DNA of 64,000 nt from the NCBI GenBank assembly GCA_903876735.1, contig CAIRAW010000009.1:1-64000 (forward strand). The letters are read 5' to 3'. Below are positions 26,445-37,396 of the stretch, one piece after another. Position numbers and translations under genes: made by a program. This DNA is from an uncultured beta proteobacterium (GTDB lineage: Bacteria; Pseudomonadota; Gammaproteobacteria; Burkholderiales; Burkholderiaceae_C). The notes beneath the pieces are model-generated. The model was not told the DNA's origin, did no database searches, and saw only the letters and a list, made by a program, of their open reading frames with translations. Position 1 is the first letter of the stretch; each line of letters starts with the position of its first letter.

Positions 26445-27190
26445 GTGCGCCGCCGATCTTCGTAGCCGCTGGCCAGTTTGAGCCACAGCAGCGGCAAACT
26501 GGTGGAACGCAGCACCGGTACGCGCGGCAGTTGCAGCAGGTCTTCGCCGCTTTGGCAGCGGCTGCGCTGGGTTGTGGTGGCCGAGGCAAAGCCGGCAGCG
26601 CGCACCATGGCCACATGCACGGCCGTGAATTCACCGTAGGGGTAACAGAAGTGCTGCACCGGTGCGCCCGTGACCGTCTCGAGCTCAGACTTGCACCGGG
26701 AAATTTCGTCCATGCAGGTTGCAGCACTGGACTGGCTCAGGTTCACATGGTGGCGGGTATGCGCGCCCACCTCTTGCCCACCCGCGCACCACTGCTGCAA
26801 CTGCACCGCGCTCATGAGCGGCGTTTGCGCCACGCCTGCGTTGAGGTCCCACGCATTGCTGCGGCCAAGCTGCTGACTCACGGCATAACAGGTCGATGAG
26901 AAACCATGGCGCCTGAGTACCGGCAGGGCATGGGTCAGGTTATTGAGGAAGCCGTCGTCAAACGTGATGCCGACCACCCTGCCCTTGCGCTCGCCCTTCA
27001 GGTAAGGCAGCAGTTCGGACATGCAAAGCCCACGGTAATCCAGGAACTTCAACAAGGCCATCTGCCGGGCAAATGCTTGCGGCGCAACGTACAGGCTACG
27101 AAAAGGCGCACCTTTGGCCGGTGCGGGCGCGATCTGGTGGTAGGTCAGAACCGGAATCGGCCTGCTGTTGGCGGTGAGAGAAGGTGACAT
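26441..27190 (-). CDS. NodB-type polysaccharide deacetylase
   Basis: A 249-residue carbohydrate esterase 4 protein. The metal/catalytic motifs are visible: VGITFDDGFLNNL (Asp pair near 76), the zinc-binding HTRHH (near 145) and CYPYGEF. No signal peptide is evident, so it may act in the cytoplasm on a glycan intermediate. It is first in a three-gene operon with two glycosyltransferases, which suggests it trims an N-acetyl sugar in the same glycan. Confidence 0.87.
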   Translation of the reverse strand: MSPSLTANSRPIPVLTYHQIAPAPAKGAPFRSLYVAPQAFARQMALLKFLDYRGLCMSELLPYLKGERKGRVVGITFDDGFLNNLTHALPVLRRHGFSSTCYAVSQQLGRSNAWDLNAGVAQTPLMSAVQLQQWCAGGQEVGAHTRHHVNLSQSSAATCMDEISRCKSELETVTGAPVQHFCYPYGEFTAVHVAMVRAAGFASATTTQRSRCQSGEDLLQLPRVPVLRSTSLPLLWLKLASGYEDRRRT

Positions 27191-27211
27191 ACCGGCGCGC
27201 GTCCCGATCGC

Positions 27212-28687
<1,476 letters not shown>

Positions 28688-28699
28688 GCGCTTGTCTTT

Positions 28700-29302
28700 T
28701 TATACCTTGAAAGCAAACGATCGCAGCAATTGCGCGGTTTCAAACATCGGTAGCCCCATGATGCCAGAATAACTGCCGCTGATATGGGAAATAAAGGCGG
28801 CAGCGCGGCCCTGTACGGCGTAGGCGCCGGCCTTGCCCAGCGGCTCTTGCGATGCGACGTAGGCCTTGAGTTGCACCGCGCCGATCGTGTCAAACGTGAC
28901 GCGGGAATCAGACAGGGCCTGCACGCGCTTGCGCGCACCGCCGATGGCAACGGCCGTCAGCACCCGGTGCGTGTGCCCGGACAGTTCACCCAGCATGCGC
29001 GCCGCGTCAGCGCCATCAGCCGGTTTGCCGTAAATCACGCGGCCCAACGCCACCGTGGTGTCGGCGCACAGCACCGGTGCCGCCGGCAAGCCACGGCGCT
29101 TCAGGCGCGCCAGCGCGGCATCAAGCTTGAGTTGCGTGACACGCTGTACATAGGCGGCAGGTGCCTCGTTGGGCAGCACATCTTCCAGTGCCTCGGCATC
29201 TTCCGCAGCGTCGGGCAACAGCAATTCATGGCGCACGCCCAATTGATCCAGCAACTGAGCGCGGCGCGGGCTTTGCGAGGCGAGGTAGATGAAATCTGTC
29301 AT
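28700..29302 (-). CDS. maf: Maf-family nucleotide pyrophosphatase
   Basis: A 200-residue house-cleaning enzyme that hydrolyses dTTP/UTP or modified nucleotides. SQSPRRAQLL near the N-terminus, CADTTVALG near 82 and KAGAYAVQGRAA near 155 are the family substrate-binding motifs. The frame is open to 29353, but MTDFIYLASQSPRR at 29302 gives the normal start. A palindromic repeat lies upstream, so transcription may begin between rlmH and maf. Confidence 0.93.
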   Translation of the reverse strand: MTDFIYLASQSPRRAQLLDQLGVRHELLLPDAAEDAEALEDVLPNEAPAAYVQRVTQLKLDAALARLKRRGLPAAPVLCADTTVALGRVIYGKPADGADAARMLGELSGHTHRVLTAVAIGGARKRVQALSDSRVTFDTIGAVQLKAYVASQEPLGKAGAYAVQGRAAAFISHISGSYSGIMGLPMFETAQLLRSFAFKV

Positions 29303-29355
29303 TGCCGGCTCCGACCCGCAATCCAGGGTCCGCGTGGCACTTTCAAAACGCATGG

Positions 29356-29376
29356 ATCCCGGATCGGGTCCGGGAT
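29356..29376. repeat. REP-like palindrome between rlmH and maf
   Basis: A perfect 8-bp inverted repeat (ATCCCGGA/TCCGGGAT) with a 5-nt loop lies in the 123-nt gap between rlmH and maf. Its composition (GATCCCGG...CCGGGAT) resembles interspersed REP-type palindromes of proteobacteria. It has no T-run. Confidence 0.55.
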
Positions 29377-29425
29377 GGCAGCCGGGGGCCGAATGACAAG
29401 ACAGAGCGTGAGTGTGGAGGCCATG

Positions 29426-29893
29426 TCACTCGCGATGGTAGGGATGATGGGCATTGATCGACCAGGCGCGGTAGAGCTGTTCGATCAGCAGCACGCGCAC
29501 CATGGCGTGTGGCAGGGTCAGGTCGGAGAGGCGAATGCGCTCGTGTGCGGCCTGCTTGAAGGCCGGGTCGAGCCCGTCGGGGCCGCCGATCACCAAGGCC
29601 ACGTCGTCGCTCTCGAGTTGCCAGTTTGTGAGTTTTTGCGCCAGGGCCGCAGTGGTGAGCGCGGTGCCGCGCTCGTCCAGGGCCACGATGCGGCAGCCCT
29701 TGGGCAGCACCGCTTCGATGCGGGCGCGCTCGGCCGCGTACAGTGTTTCTACCGACTTGGAGGCGCGCGGCTCGGTCTTGACGGCGCGCAGTTCAACCTT
29801 GAGTTCGTAGGGAAAGCGCTTGGCGTAATCGTCCCAGGCGGTCTGTGCCCAATCCGGTACGCGCTGGCCGACGGCAACAATGACCAGCCGCAC
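29426..29893 (-). CDS. rlmH: 23S rRNA pseudouridine-1915 N3-methyltransferase RlmH
   Basis: A 155-residue SPOUT methyltransferase acting on helix 69 of 23S rRNA. It has the family length and motifs: the SAM-binding [27 protein letters not shown] and the C-terminal [16 protein letters not shown]. It follows rsfS by 13 nt, a widely conserved pairing. Confidence 0.96.
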   Translation of the reverse strand: MRLVIVAVGQRVPDWAQTAWDDYAKRFPYELKVELRAVKTEPRASKSVETLYAAERARIEAVLPKGCRIVALDERGTALTTAALAQKLTNWQLESDDVALVIGGPDGLDPAFKQAAHERIRLSDLTLPHAMVRVLLIEQLYRAWSINAHHPYHRE

Positions 29894-29906
29894 CGGGGCA
29901 ACCCGC

Positions 29907-30623
29907 TCAGGCCTTGCGCACTACCGGCTTGCGCGCGCCGACCTTCTTGGTCGCAACCTTGCGCGCTGGCGCCTTGACCACCGGGGCCTTGACCGGCGCG
30001 TTGACGGTGACCTTGGTCAGCACCGCGGTTGCGGTCGGCGCCTTGGGCGTGGTCTTGCGGGCAACGGTCTTCTTCGCCGGTGCCTTGGTGGCGGCCGACT
30101 TGGCGTCCTGCACCCGCTTGAGTTGAGCCTTGGACGGGAAGGCTTCCTGCACGCCCTTCTTGGCGGCATTGGAGCGCTTGAGACTGGTTTCGGGCTTGAC
30201 CGCAGCCTTGACGGGCTTGGCCGGTGCAGCGACTTCCTTAGCGGCCGGCTTGGCCGCGCCAAACTTCAGGCGCACGGGCTTGTCACCCCAGAGTTCTTCG
30301 AGGTTGTAGTACTGGCGAAAATTGGGCTGCATGATGTGCACCACGGCCTGACCACAGTCAACAATGATCCACTCGCCATTGGTCTCGCCTTCAATGCGCG
30401 GCTTGACGAAACCGGCGTCGCGCACGGCATCGCGCACGCTGGCCGCCAGGGCACGGGTCTGGCGATTCGAGGTGCCCGATGCAATGATGACGCGCTCGAA
30501 CATGGACGAAATATGCTCGGTATCGAACACCACGATGTCATGTGCTTTGACATCTTCCAACCCATCAACAATGGTGCGCTGGAGTTTTTGAATGTCTTTT
30601 TTGGCGATTGTGGAGGTAGTCAT
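29907..30623 (-). CDS. rsfS: Ribosomal silencing factor RsfS with long basic tail
   Basis: Residues ~1-120 of this 238-residue protein are RsfS, which binds ribosomal protein uL14 and blocks subunit joining. Motifs seen are [34 protein letters not shown] and [12 protein letters not shown]. Residues ~122-238 form an extra Lys/Ala/Pro/Val-rich tail with histone-H1-like repeats ([30 protein letters not shown]). RsfS is usually ~105-130 residues. The ATG at 30623 overlaps the nadD stop by 1 nt; an in-frame TTG precedes it. Confidence 0.93.
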   Translation of the reverse strand: MTTSTIAKKDIQKLQRTIVDGLEDVKAHDIVVFDTEHISSMFERVIIASGTSNRQTRALAASVRDAVRDAGFVKPRIEGETNGEWIIVDCGQAVVHIMQPNFRQYYNLEELWGDKPVRLKFGAAKPAAKEVAAPAKPVKAAVKPETSLKRSNAAKKGVQEAFPSKAQLKRVQDAKSAATKAPAKKTVARKTTPKAPTATAVLTKVTVNAPVKAPVVKAPARKVATKKVGARKPVVRKA

Positions 30624-31246
30624 CAAGCAGTCTGGTAAAGGTGGTTGTCTTCAATATAACGCGCAACCGGCTCAAAGACCAGAGGCCCGAGGGCCTGATG
30701 CGCTGCAATTCGGCTTCGAATCTCGGTTGCGCTAACCGGCAAGGCTGGCATTGGCAGGCGCCGAAAACGCGATTCGTAAGGCTTTGGAGCGGAAAACTGA
30801 GCTTGTGTTTCAGCCCCGTCTCCGCGATCAGCTACACAAATTATAGCGGTTTGCACAATCTCCTGCCAAGCGTGCCAGCTTGGCAGCGCCCGCGCTTGGT
30901 CTTCACCCAGCAGCAGGAACAGTTCGGCGTCCGGCCATTCGCGCTTCAACTCGCGCAAGGTGTCAACGGTGTAGCTTGGGCCGGCGCGTTCGGTTTCGCG
31001 CGCATCAACCAGCACCTGGGGCAAATCGGCAAAGGCGAGCCGCGCCATCGCCAGCCGGTGCGCTGCCGGGCTCAGGGGTCGCGCCTTGTGCCAGGCCTGA
31101 CCGGTGGGGATGACACGCAGTTCATCGAGTTGCAGTTCCGCCAGCGCTGCTTGCGCCAGTGCCACATGGGCTGCGTGCGGCGGATCAAAAGCGCCGCCAA
31201 ACACGGCAATGCGCCGGCTCCGCTGCGGGCTCGGCGCCACCTGCAC
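30623..31246 (-). CDS. nadD: Nicotinate-nucleotide adenylyltransferase
   Basis: A 207-residue enzyme making deamido-NAD from NaMN and ATP. The nucleotidyl-transferase start is AVFGGAFDPPHAAH; the usual HxGH is HAAH here. The C-terminal VSATEIRSRI is the ISxTxxR ATP-binding motif, and LLLGEDQARAL lies between them. It is packed between hemF (1-nt gap) and rsfS (1-nt overlap) in the minus-strand run. Confidence 0.94.
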   Translation of the reverse strand: MQVAPSPQRSRRIAVFGGAFDPPHAAHVALAQAALAELQLDELRVIPTGQAWHKARPLSPAAHRLAMARLAFADLPQVLVDARETERAGPSYTVDTLRELKREWPDAELFLLLGEDQARALPSWHAWQEIVQTAIICVADRGDGAETQAQFSAPKPYESRFRRLPMPALPVSATEIRSRIAAHQALGPLVFEPVARYIEDNHLYQTA

Positions 31247-31247
31247 C

Positions 31248-32180
31248 TCAGACCCAGTCCCGGCGCACCAGGTACTTGGCGTACAGCTCGGCTTCAGGCG
31301 AACCGGCTTCGGGGACCTGCTGGTAGGACCAGCTCACCAGCGGCGGCATCGACAACAGAATCGATTCGGTGCGCCCGCCCGATTGCAGGCCGAAGTGCGT
31401 GCCCCGGTCCCAGACCAGGTTGAACTCGACATAGCGGCCGCGCCGGTACAGCTGAAACGCGCGCTCGCGTTCGCCATAGGCCAGATGCATGCGGCGCTGC
31501 ACGATCGGCAGGTAGGCGCCCAAAAAGGAATCGCCCACCGACTGCATCATGGCCAGACTCTCGTCAAAACCCAGTTCCGAAAAGTCGTCGAAGAAGATGC
31601 CGCCAACACCGCGCTGCTCGTCGCGGTGTTTCAAATAAAAGTACTCGTCACACCACTTCTTGAAACGCGGATGCTTGTCTGCACCAAAGGGCGCAAGCGC
31701 CGCCTTGCAACTGGTGTGGAAATGCAGCACATCCTCGTCGAAACCGTAATACGGCGTCAGGTCCATGCCACCGCCAAACCAGCAGACCAGTTTGCCGTCG
31801 GCCCCGGTGGCGGCGATCATGCGTACATTCATGTGCACTGTCGGCACATAAGGGTTGCGCGGATGAAACACCAGCGAGACACCCATGGCCTCGAAGGATG
31901 CACCGGCGAGTTCCGGCCGGCTCTGCGTCGCCGAGGGCGGCAAGGCGGGACCGCGTACATGCGAGAAACCACAACCGGCGCGCTCGAACACCGGACCACC
32001 TTCGAGAATCTGGGTAATGCCCTGCCCCTGCAATTTTTCCTCGGGCGGCTTTTGCCAGGCGTCGACCAGAAAGGCCGTGCCGTCGAGCGCCGAGATGGCC
32101 GCCGTGATGCGCGCCTGCAGCCCCGTCAGATAGGCGCGCACGGTGCCGGTCTGGCTCGCACTGAGGTCCTGCATGCTCAT
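31248..32180 (-). CDS. hemF: Aerobic coproporphyrinogen III oxidase
   Basis: A 310-residue oxygen-dependent heme-biosynthesis enzyme. Hallmarks are [58 protein letters not shown] and the C-terminal [20 protein letters not shown]. The start overlaps the purD stop by 4 nt; an alternative ATG lies two codons in (MQDL). Confidence 0.96.
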   Translation of the reverse strand: MSMQDLSASQTGTVRAYLTGLQARITAAISALDGTAFLVDAWQKPPEEKLQGQGITQILEGGPVFERAGCGFSHVRGPALPPSATQSRPELAGASFEAMGVSLVFHPRNPYVPTVHMNVRMIAATGADGKLVCWFGGGMDLTPYYGFDEDVLHFHTSCKAALAPFGADKHPRFKKWCDEYFYLKHRDEQRGVGGIFFDDFSELGFDESLAMMQSVGDSFLGAYLPIVQRRMHLAYGERERAFQLYRRGRYVEFNLVWDRGTHFGLQSGGRTESILLSMPPLVSWSYQQVPEAGSPEAELYAKYLVRRDWV

Positions 32181-33478
32181 GATGCCGCACCCTTGATGGC
32201 ACGGTAGCCAATGTCGGTGCGGTACTGCATGCCGTCGAAATGCAGGCCTGCAATTACTTCATAGGCACGTTGCTGCGCCTGCTTGACGTTGTCGGCCAGC
32301 ACGGTTGCGCACAGAACGCGACCACCGGCGCTGACGATGTCGCCGTCGCGCATGGCGGTGCCGGCGTGGAACACGACGGCATCCTCGGTCTCTTTGGGCA
32401 AACCGGTGATCAGGTCGCCCTTGCGCGGCTGCGCCGGGTAGCCGTGCGCCGCCAGCACCACGCCCAGCGCCGTGCGCCGGTCCCATTGCAGTTCGATCTG
32501 ATCAAGCCGGCCGTGCGGACCCGGCTCGGTCGCAGCCAGCATGACTTCGAACAGATCGGTCTTGAGGCGCAGCATGATGGGCTGGGTCTCCGGGTCGCCC
32601 ATGCGGCAGTTGAACTCCAGCGTCTTCGGGTGCCCATTGGCGTCGATCATCAGACCGGCGTAAAGGAAGCCACTGTAGGGAATGCCGTCTTTTTCCATGC
32701 CACGAATGGTGGGCAGGATGATTTCGCGCATGGCGCGCGCATGCACATCAGGCGTCACCACCGGTGCCGGCGAATAAGCGCCCATGCCGCCGGTGTTGGG
32801 GCCCAGATCGTCATTGAGCAGGCGCTTGTGGTCCTGGCTGGTGGCCAGCGCCAATACGTTCTTGCCGTCGCACATGACGATGAAGCTGGCTTCCTCGCCT
32901 TGCAGAAACTCTTCGATCACGACGCGCGCGCCGCCTTCGTTGTGACTGACGCCCAGCACGTTGTCCAGCAGCATGAAATCGACCGCCTCGTGCGCTTCGA
33001 GCAGACTCATGGCCACGACCACACCCTTGCCGGCAGCCAGGCCGTCGGCCTTGACCACAATCGGCGCGCCCTGCTGATCAATGTAGGCGTGCGCCGCAAC
33101 CGGATCGGAGAATGTTTCGTAGGCCGCGGTCGGAATGCTGTGGCGCTTCATGAAGGCCTTGGAGAAGGCTTTCGAACTTTCCAGTTGCGCGGCAGCCTGC
33201 GTCGGCCCGAAAACGCGCAGACCGTGTTTGCGAAACTCATCCACCACGCCAGCGGCCAGCGGACCTTCCGGGCCCACCACAGTCAGCCCGATATCGTTGG
33301 CCAGGGCCCAGGCGCGCAACTCGGGCACGCTCGTGACATCCACGTTTTCGAGTTGCGGGTCGAGCGCCGTGCCGCCGTTGCCCGGCGCCACAAACACCAC
33401 TTCGACCTTGGGCGACTGGCGCAACTTCCAGGCCAGCGCGTGTTCACGGCCGCCGCCGCCGATAACAAGCACCTTCAT
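32177..33478 (-). CDS. purD: Phosphoribosylamine-glycine ligase
   Basis: A 433-residue ATP-grasp enzyme of purine synthesis (GAR synthetase). The start [26 protein letters not shown], the ATP-grasp [28 protein letters not shown] and [13 protein letters not shown] are all present. It overlaps yebC upstream and hemF downstream by 4 nt each, so transcription and translation are tightly coupled. Confidence 0.97.
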   Translation of the reverse strand: MKVLVIGGGGREHALAWKLRQSPKVEVVFVAPGNGGTALDPQLENVDVTSVPELRAWALANDIGLTVVGPEGPLAAGVVDEFRKHGLRVFGPTQAAAQLESSKAFSKAFMKRHSIPTAAYETFSDPVAAHAYIDQQGAPIVVKADGLAAGKGVVVAMSLLEAHEAVDFMLLDNVLGVSHNEGGARVVIEEFLQGEEASFIVMCDGKNVLALATSQDHKRLLNDDLGPNTGGMGAYSPAPVVTPDVHARAMREIILPTIRGMEKDGIPYSGFLYAGLMIDANGHPKTLEFNCRMGDPETQPIMLRLKTDLFEVMLAATEPGPHGRLDQIELQWDRRTALGVVLAAHGYPAQPRKGDLITGLPKETEDAVVFHAGTAMRDGDIVSAGGRVLCATVLADNVKQAQQRAYEVIAGLHFDGMQYRTDIGYRAIKGAAS

Positions 33479-34203
33479 GCGTTGTCCATTTCGGCGTTGT
33501 GGTAGATCGCCTGCACATCGTCAAGATCTTCGAGCACATCGAGCAGGCGCTGCATCTTGGCGGCGTCCTCGCCGCTCAGGGCGATCGGGTTTTCGGCGCG
33601 CATCGTGACTTCGGCCACTTCGGGCTTGAGGCCGGCGGCTTCAAGCGCGTTCTTGACCGCCTCGAAATCAGCGTAACTGGTCAAGACCTCGATGGCGCCC
33701 TCCTCGTCGGTGATCACATCCTCGGCGCCAGCTTCCAGCGCCACATCCATCACCTTGTCCTCGTCGGTACCGGGAGCAAAAATGAGTTGCCCGCAGTGCT
33801 TGAACTGAAAGGCCACGGAGCCGGCAGTGCCCATGTTGCCGCCATGCTTGCTGAAAGCGTGCCGCACCTCGGCCACGGTGCGCACCTTGTTGTCCGTCAT
33901 GGTGTCGACCAGGATGGCGGCGCCGCCGATGCCGTAACCTTCGTAGCGGATTTCCTCGTAGGTCACGCCTTCCTGGTTGCCGGTGGCCTTGTCGATGTTG
34001 TACTTGACGCGGTCGGCCGGCATATTGGCCGCCTTGGCCCGGTCCACGGCCAGGCGCAGGCGCGGATTGGTGCCCAGATCGCCGCCGCCGGCACGGGCCG
34101 CCACCGTGATTTCACGGATGATGCGTGTCCATATCTTGCCCCGCTTTTCGTCCTGCCGACCCTTGCGGTGCTGAATATTGGCCCATTTACTGTGTCCTGC
34201 CAC
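33475..34203 (-). CDS. yebC: YebC/PmpR-family protein
   Basis: A 242-residue protein of the TACO1/YebC family, reported in various bacteria as a transcription regulator and as a factor helping ribosomes through proline-rich stretches. [49 protein letters not shown] and [16 protein letters not shown] are diagnostic. It is the first gene of the minus-strand run and diverges from upp across 64 nt. Confidence 0.95.
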   Translation of the reverse strand: MAGHSKWANIQHRKGRQDEKRGKIWTRIIREITVAARAGGGDLGTNPRLRLAVDRAKAANMPADRVKYNIDKATGNQEGVTYEEIRYEGYGIGGAAILVDTMTDNKVRTVAEVRHAFSKHGGNMGTAGSVAFQFKHCGQLIFAPGTDEDKVMDVALEAGAEDVITDEEGAIEVLTSYADFEAVKNALEAAGLKPEVAEVTMRAENPIALSGEDAAKMQRLLDVLEDLDDVQAIYHNAEMDNA

Positions 34204-34267
34204 GGGAAATCCTTCAAAAATTCGTTACGCTATCGCATCGATTGTACTTTTTGAGAAAGACGCAAGC

Positions 34268-34918
<651 letters not shown>

Positions 34919-34927
34919 TCAATCGCG

Positions 34928-36373
34928 CTACGGGGCGATCGACTCGGCGTAGTCGTAGAGCGAGCCCAGAATGGCTTCGCCGCGCTCGTCGGCTGATTCG
35001 GCCAAATTGTCAATCTCGGCTGCAAGTGCGTCCATGCTGCGGGCGCCGCCCTCACCTTCAAACAATCGCGCTGCGCGGTGCGCTTCCCAACGCGCGGCTT
35101 CTTCAAGCTTGAGACTGCCGGGAAAATTGCGCGCCCGGTAACGGAATACCAGTTCTGCCAGGCGGGCGTCGTCAAAGGCCAGACGCATCGTTGCCATCTT
35201 TTCCGGTGAGGTGGTGCGCAGTTCGTTGAGACGGCGCCGGTCGCTGTTCCCGACGAATCCGCCATAGAGGTCCTCATCGACATCGACCGGCCCCTCCTTG
35301 GGTCGCATGAAGACTTCGGGCCAGATCGCGCTCATGTCGGGCAGGCCCCGCGCCAGCGCCGCGTTGGCCAGTTGCGCGTCCATCTGCAGACCCCAGCGCT
35401 GCGCCATCTCGGGCGTCAGCGTTTTGAAATTGCCAACCACCATCGGCGACTTGTTCAGGTGGATGTTTTTGACCGGCAGGCGCGTCATGCCTTCGGGCAA
35501 GTCGGCGCTCTTGCTGAACAGGCGCAGCCGGATTTCTTCAGCATTCATCAAAGCCAGCGGGCGCGGGTCGTGCGCCAGGTCCCAGGCGATCAACTCGTTC
35601 TTGTTGACCGGGTGCATGGCCAGCGGCCACATCAGGGCCAGGCAGCCGCGCTCGGCCGGGAACATGCCCGAGATGTGCAGAAACGGCTTGGCATGCATGG
35701 GCGCAGTCGGCAGACCGAGTTCAGCCGCCACCTTGTCCTTCTTGTGCAGACCCAGACAAAAATCGAACAGCTTCGGCTGCGCCTGTTTGATGAGCCGTGC
35801 CAGCGCAATGGTGGCGCGCACGTCGCTGAGCGCATCGTGCGCGCTCTCATGCGCCAGGCCATTGGCGGCCGTGAGGTCGGTCAGCTTGAAACTGGCGCCA
35901 CCCTCGGGCTTGGTCGGCCACGCTATGCCCTGCGGGCGCAAGGCATAGGCGGTGCGAACGACGTCGAGCAGGTCCCAGCGCCCGCAATCGTTCTGCCACT
36001 CGCGCGCATAGGGGTCGATCAGGTTGCGCCAGAACATGAAGCGCGTGATCTCGTCGTCAAAGCGGATCGTGTTGTAGCCCACGCCAATGGTGCCGGGCAG
36101 ACTCAGCGCCTGCTCGATCTGCGCCGCGAACTGGTATTCGGGAATGCCGCGCTCCAGACACAGCTGCGGCGTGATGCCGGTGATCAGGCAGGACTGCGGG
36201 TCGGGCAAAAAATCATTCGCCGGCCGGCAGTACAGCATCAGCGGCTCGCCGATCTCGTTCAGGTCAGCGTCGGTTCGGATGGCAGCGAACTGCGCCGGCC
36301 GGTCGCGCCGCACCTGGATGCCGAAGGTCTCGTAGTCATGCCAGAGAAAAGTGTGGGTGGCGGCAGTTGTCAT
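34928..36373 (-). CDS. sbcB: Exodeoxyribonuclease I
   Basis: A 481-residue 3'-5' single-strand DNA exonuclease of mismatch and recombination repair. The DnaQ-like domain starts FLWHDYETFGIQ (catalytic D and E), GYNTIRFDDEITRFMFWRNL follows, and HDALSDVRATIALARL carries the Exo III residues. The ExoI-specific C-terminal SH3-like and helical domains follow. It converges with upp across 9 nt. Confidence 0.95.
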   Translation of the reverse strand: MTTAATHTFLWHDYETFGIQVRRDRPAQFAAIRTDADLNEIGEPLMLYCRPANDFLPDPQSCLITGITPQLCLERGIPEYQFAAQIEQALSLPGTIGVGYNTIRFDDEITRFMFWRNLIDPYAREWQNDCGRWDLLDVVRTAYALRPQGIAWPTKPEGGASFKLTDLTAANGLAHESAHDALSDVRATIALARLIKQAQPKLFDFCLGLHKKDKVAAELGLPTAPMHAKPFLHISGMFPAERGCLALMWPLAMHPVNKNELIAWDLAHDPRPLALMNAEEIRLRLFSKSADLPEGMTRLPVKNIHLNKSPMVVGNFKTLTPEMAQRWGLQMDAQLANAALARGLPDMSAIWPEVFMRPKEGPVDVDEDLYGGFVGNSDRRRLNELRTTSPEKMATMRLAFDDARLAELVFRYRARNFPGSLKLEEAARWEAHRAARLFEGEGGARSMDALAAEIDNLAESADERGEAILGSLYDYAESIAP

Positions 36374-36692
36374 CGTGGACGATCAGGTTGGGCGTGGAGT
36401 TTGCGCAATCGTAACAAGGCTTTGGCTGCATGCCATGAACTGCAGATTCGTCCCCTGGCTGTCAAGAGAACACGTTGCAGTCTCTCCCTGTTGTGGCGCT
36501 GCGGGACGCAGGCCGACATGGCCTCTTGGCGATGACGCTGGGGCGGATAGCGCAGCGAAATCAAGGGGGAGGCCGCAGGCCGGAGGACATTCGCGGAGCT
36601 ATCTGCCGCGGTGTCATCGGACCACCAACCTCCCAGCCAGAGCGACCGCTCTCGCTGCACTGCCAGTCTAGGATTTGCTCGATTGCCGTCTT
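36374..36692. other. Non-coding gap between sbcB and an acetyltransferase gene
   Basis: I see no convincing gene, RNA or terminator in these 319 nt. The central part (about 36530-36620) is GC-rich with short local inverted segments around GGCCGCAGGCCGGAGG. The right edge turns AT-richer where the low-GC acetyltransferase starts. It could be the remnant of a mobile or cassette sequence, but nothing is diagnostic. Confidence 0.5.
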
Positions 36693-37280
36693 TCAATCGA
36701 TGTGATTGCTGACGTTCAACGGCGTGGACGGTAGCGAGGTTCTTGCCTTCTCTTGCCTTTGCTCCCATTCTGACCTGAGTATGGAAAACACCAAGTCGTC
36801 CAAATAAACGCCACCAACAAAAACAAGGCCGCGCAGAACGCCCTCTCGAATAAGTCCACACTTTTCCGCCAGTCGGATGGACGCAAGGTTTTGAGTCGCC
36901 GTACTGCACTCGATACGGTTGATTGGGAAACTCTTGAATAGATAGTCAATGAGTGCTGTGACAGCCTCTGTTGCGTAGCCACGGTTTCGATTGATCGGAT
37001 CGTGAATGGTCCACCCGATTTCACGCGCTGTGGAGTACCGCCTGGCCTGAAAGTGGACCACATCCCCGATGACAGCCTCGGATTCATCACAGATCAACAA
37101 CAGCTCATGCTGATCGGACGAAAACCCATTTTCCTGGAAGCGTTTTTGAATGGCTTGCGGACTGGCGATTATGGATGGGTTGAACTCACCGCGTGCAACG
37201 ATATCTCCGGACACTCTAGACAATATCGGCAAATCCGGTTCGGTGACATGTCGCAGCGTTGTGCGCAGATTCTTGATCAT
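36693..37280 (-). CDS. GNAT acetyltransferase (RimJ/RimL-like)
   Basis: A 195-residue GNAT protein. The start MIKNLRTTLRHVTEPDL, GDVVHFQARRYSTAREIGW, the acetyl-CoA motif NRNRGYATEAVTALIDYLF and NLASIRLAEKCGLIREGVLRG match RimJ/RimL-type N-acetyltransferases. Its base composition is clearly lower in GC than the neighbouring genes, which suggests acquisition by transfer. The longer frame to 37340 is less like the family. Confidence 0.87.
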   Translation of the reverse strand: MIKNLRTTLRHVTEPDLPILSRVSGDIVARGEFNPSIIASPQAIQKRFQENGFSSDQHELLLICDESEAVIGDVVHFQARRYSTAREIGWTIHDPINRNRGYATEAVTALIDYLFKSFPINRIECSTATQNLASIRLAEKCGLIREGVLRGLVFVGGVYLDDLVFSILRSEWEQRQEKARTSLPSTPLNVSNHID

Positions 37281-37396
37281 CTGGGGTAATTTGTGTTTGC
37301 TAGAGCAGAAACTTATGCTCTTGAGAATGATACGCCGCACGAGGGCGCTTCTTGAGCAGCGTCACACAGGCAACTGCACCCGGGCTCGCCACCCGT

